A stretch of DNA of 10,783 bases. Origin: an uncultured Prevotella sp. (lineage in GTDB: Bacteria > Bacteroidota > Bacteroidia > Bacteroidales > Bacteroidaceae). The notes beneath the pieces are model-generated. The model ran no database searches, was not told where the DNA came from, and was given only the letters and a program-made list of their open reading frames with translations. The DNA lies in assembly GCA_900770515.1 (NCBI GenBank), contig CAAHDP010000386.1:1-10783 (forward strand), read 5' to 3'. Shown here piece by piece: positions 9,328 to 10,783 of this stretch. Both the position numbers and the translations under genes were made by a program. Within the stretch, counting starts at the first letter, position 1. The number at the start of each line of letters is the position of its first letter.

Positions 9328-10351
9328 ATCGGGTAGTTCCTCTAACCACGAGTCGGGTTCTCACCACTCTTTTCTCTACCTCATCCTTCGGGATAGAACC
9401 TTCCACCTGTCCGACGAGGATATTTGCCGCTTCCTCTCCTACTGCCACACCCCGTTGTTCTACGGTGGTAAGCATCGGGTCGCTCGCCTTGGCACGGTCG
9501 CCATTGGTAAAACCACAGATGCTGATATCATCTGGCACAGCGTATCCCATGCGCTTGGCGGTATAGAGGATGCCGATGGCGGTATCGTCGTTGATGGCGA
9601 AGAAAGCATCCGGCACTTCATCCTGCTCCAGGATTTCAGGCGTGATAGCCTCAGCCTGCGCACGGTTGTCGCAGATTCTCACCCAGTCTGGGTTCTCAGT
9701 CAGTCCATGCTTCACGATAGCATCATGGTAGCCGTTGTATCGGTTTTTGGAAATCTCCATATTCATCGGCGAACCATAGAAGGCTATCTTCTTACAGCCC
9801 GTATCGATGAGATGGGTCACAGCGGTGAAGGCTCCCATGTAGTCATCCACCACCACTCTGGAGCAATTCACCCCCGTACAGATTCGGTCGATGAAGACGA
9901 GCGGTACACCATTGTCTATCAACTTCTCGAAATGGTCATACTGCTTGGTGTCCTTCGCCTGCGAAACGATGATGCCGCACACCTTATTTTTATAGAAGTC
10001 GTCGCAGATGGCCACCTCTCGGTCGTATCGCTCCCTGCTCTGCGCCACCATCACACGATAGCCTCTGGCTCTCGCCTCCTCCTCTATTCCCGAGAGGATA
10101 GACATAAAATAATAGTGAACCATCTCGGGGATGATAACTCCGATCACCTTCATCGGCTGCACCTTGCTGTGGCGAAGCGCCTCACCGATGATGTTCGGAC
10201 AAAAATTATGTTCGCGCGCGTATGCTTGAATACGCTCCTTCTGGGCAGTGCTGATTCTAGGACTGTCCTTCAATGCTCGGCTCACCGTGGCGATGCTTAC
10301 CCCCAGGTCGCGAGCAATATCCTTCATTGTTATGTTGTTATTCTCATTCAT
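9326..10351 (-). CDS. LacI-family transcriptional regulator of the locus
   Basis: DNA-binding regulator of 341 aa. The LacI-type HTH lies at about 9-30 (MKDIARDLGVSIATVSRAL), followed by the third helix and a hinge at 52-62 (PNIIGEALRHS) whose L59 is placed like the leucine that enters the central CG step of LacI-family operators. The periplasmic-binding-protein-like sensor domain runs from about 68 to 337, with GVIIPEM, GIIVSQ, VFIDR, FAINDDTAIGIL and CGFTNGD at family positions. The start used is ATG 10349-10351; ATG 10325-10327 (residue 9) is a possible alternative, but either keeps the HTH whole. The effector is probably a maltooligosaccharide or related sugar, judged by neighbours. It is divergent from susC and shares an operator with it. 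In Sus systems this place is often held by the unrelated membrane sensor SusR. Confidence 0.93.
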   Translation of the reverse strand: MNENNNITMKDIARDLGVSIATVSRALKDSPRISTAQKERIQAYAREHNFCPNIIGEALRHSKVQPMKVIGVIIPEMVHYYFMSILSGIEEEARARGYRVMVAQSRERYDREVAICDDFYKNKVCGIIVSQAKDTKQYDHFEKLIDNGVPLVFIDRICTGVNCSRVVVDDYMGAFTAVTHLIDTGCKKIAFYGSPMNMEISKNRYNGYHDAIVKHGLTENPDWVRICDNRAQAEAITPEILEQDEVPDAFFAINDDTAIGILYTAKRMGYAVPDDISICGFTNGDRAKASDPMLTTVEQRGVAVGEEAANILVGQVEGSIPKDEVEKRVVRTRLVVRGTTR

Positions 10352-10371
10352 GTTGTTTCTAAGTTACGCTG

Positions 10372-10379
10372 CAAAATTA
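10372..10379 (-). promoter_or_regulatory. Predicted lacI promoter -7 box
   Basis: The minus strand reads TAATTTTGCA, a full match to TAnnTTTG, 20 bp before the ATG at 10351, so the leader would be about 15 nt (about 39 nt for the internal start). The -33 region reads AAAGGTACAAG without TTTG. The shared operator centre is 62.5 bp upstream. Confidence 0.65.
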
Positions 10380-10409
10380 GACAAATATCCTTTATCTTGT
10401 ACCTTTTTA

Positions 10410-10425
10410 CTTGATTAATATCAAG
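10410..10425. promoter_or_regulatory. Second inverted repeat in the lacI-susC region
   Basis: CTTGATTAATATCAAG has 6-bp arms (CTTGAT/ATCAAG) around four bases. It lies between the operator and the lacI -7 box, with its centre 24 bp from the operator centre. It differs in sequence from the LacI-type operators and has no copy at the malQ or GH97 promoters. It could be a site for another regulator or a chance feature of AT-rich DNA. Confidence 0.3.
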
Positions 10426-10434
10426 CAAATCGAA

Positions 10435-10448
10435 TGCAAACGTTTGCG
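10435..10448. promoter_or_regulatory. Shared LacI-family operator of lacI and susC
   Basis: TGCAAACGTTTGCG has a perfect 12-bp core GCAAACGTTTGC with one asymmetric outer base compared with the other two copies. Its centre is 62.5 bp from the lacI -7 box on the minus strand and 61.5 bp from the susC -7 box on the plus strand. One site therefore stands at the same distance from both divergent promoters, which suggests joint control of susC and autoregulation of the regulator gene. Confidence 0.85.
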
Positions 10449-10502
10449 CATTAGAAATAACGGAATTAACTAAAAAATAGTGCACTGTATCGAAAAACAC
10501 TG

Positions 10503-10510
10503 TAAATTTG
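10503..10510 (+). promoter_or_regulatory. Predicted susC promoter -7 box
   Basis: The plus strand reads TAAATTTGCAC, a full match to TAnnTTTG. The susC start is 127 bp downstream, so the leader would be about 120 nt. The -33 region reads AAATAGTGC without TTTG. A 7-bp direct repeat CACTGTA (10483-10489 and 10498-10504) runs into the box. Confidence 0.65.
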
Positions 10511-10578
10511 CACCCAGAAAGAATAAGCAACGCAAAACCTCGACCTATTTTTATATAAAACAAGGCCGGAGACTAACA

Positions 10579-10641
10579 ATGATATTCAACTACGAATTAA
10601 AATATAATTATAAACATAAACTTAAAAATCAAGCAAAATGA
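10579..10641 (+). CDS. Possible 20-codon leader ORF overlapping the susC start
   Basis: An ORF of 20 codons opens at ATG 10579 in the susC leader and ends with a TGA at 10639-10641, which overlaps the susC ATG at 10638 as ATGA. The peptide would begin MIFNYELKY and is rich in Lys, Asn and Tyr. The overlap could couple its translation to susC. The region is AT-rich and short ORFs arise there by chance, so this is only a candidate; it resembles no family I know. Confidence 0.25.
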   Translation: MIFNYELKYNYKHKLKNQAK

Positions 10642-10783
10642 TGAAGCAGGTAAATTTTAAATTGCCTCTCAGAGCATTGACCCTCGCAGGTGGTCTGCTT
10701 CTGACGGTGAGTTCCTTTGCGCAGACTAATGCGATTAAGGGACATGTGAAGGATGCTTCCGGTGAGCCTGTCATGGGTGCTAC
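10638..10783 (+). CDS. susC: SusC-like TonB-dependent receptor, N-terminal part
   Basis: Outer-membrane receptor that, with a SusD lipoprotein, takes up maltooligosaccharides. Only 48 codons are in the window; the gene runs off the right edge. The start is at tandem ATGs (10638 and 10641), and the coding stretch has no stop to the edge. Residues 1-31 form a signal peptide (charged start, LPLRALTLAGGLLLTVSS, then F-A-Q). From about residue 35 the sequence IKGHVKDASGEPVMGA matches the start of the carboxypeptidase-regulatory-like domain that opens SusC proteins. It is divergent from the LacI-family gene, with 286 bp between, and has its own predicted promoter, the shared operator and a long A-rich leader. 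The assignment as starch receptor comes from the neighbouring enzymes. Confidence 0.85.
   Translation, partial: MMKQVNFKLPLRALTLAGGLLLTVSSFAQTNAIKGHVKDASGEPVMGA

Noticed and set aside
9321..9328. TAACTTTG on the minus strand as a transporter promoter
   Set aside because: It matches TAnnTTTG but lies in the repeat cluster across the lacI stop codon and has no operator; the repeat explains it well enough.
9302..10414. Plus-strand ORF of 370 codons
   Set aside because: Antisense to the LacI-family gene, without a recognisable domain.
10348..10563. Minus-strand ORF of 71 codons in the lacI-susC region
   Set aside because: It covers the operator and both predicted promoters and overlaps the lacI start; no family signal.

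Overview
This window reads as one starch/maltodextrin utilisation locus from a Bacteroidetes bacterium, most likely a gut Prevotellaceae of the Segatella (Prevotella) copri type. The reasons are a SusC-type TonB-dependent receptor, SusA- and SusB-like enzymes, promoters of the Bacteroidetes form TAnnTTTG, A-rich leaders without Shine-Dalgarno sites, and signal peptides ending in A-Q. The species is inferred, not proven.

Layout. Everything from 1 to 10351 lies on the minus strand, so it is transcribed right to left: a LacI-family regulator (9326-10351), an MFS sugar transporter of the SLC45/sucrose-maltose type (7870-9183), a cytoplasmic DPE2-like 4-alpha-glucanotransferase with two N-terminal starch-binding modules (5053-7728), a secreted GH97 alpha-glucosidase like SusB (2730-4865), a secreted type I pullulanase (658-2628), and the N-terminal part of a SusA-like neopullulanase that runs off the left edge (1-587). 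A susC homologue starts divergently at 10638 and runs off the right edge. Most of the long plus-strand ORFs between 1 and 10414 are shadows of these genes.

How it works together (inference from families). SusC, with a presumed SusD outside the window, would bring maltooligosaccharides across the outer membrane. Neopullulanase, pullulanase and GH97 would cut them in the periplasm or at the cell surface to maltose and glucose. The MFS protein would carry maltose or short dextrins across the inner membrane, and the DPE2-like enzyme would move glucosyl units from them onto glycogen-like acceptors. There is no SusR-type regulator in the window; a LacI-family protein takes that place.

Most interesting signal. 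Three near-identical palindromes (core GCAAACGTTTGC) lie in front of malQ, in front of GH97 and in the lacI/susC divergent region. In every case the palindrome centre is 61.5-62.5 bp upstream of the first base of a TAnnTTTG-like -7 box. The divergent copy sits at this distance from both flanking promoters, so one operator would serve lacI and susC. None of the four promoters has a clear TTTG at the -33 position. This fixed upstream geometry suggests that the LacI-family protein activates these promoters rather than blocking them. Other structures worth a look are a malQ terminator hairpin lying inside the GH97 promoter, a second hairpin of the same geometry between GH97 and the pullulanase gene, a TTTGAAC-type repeat cluster between lacI and the transporter, and a 20-codon leader ORF whose stop overlaps the susC start.
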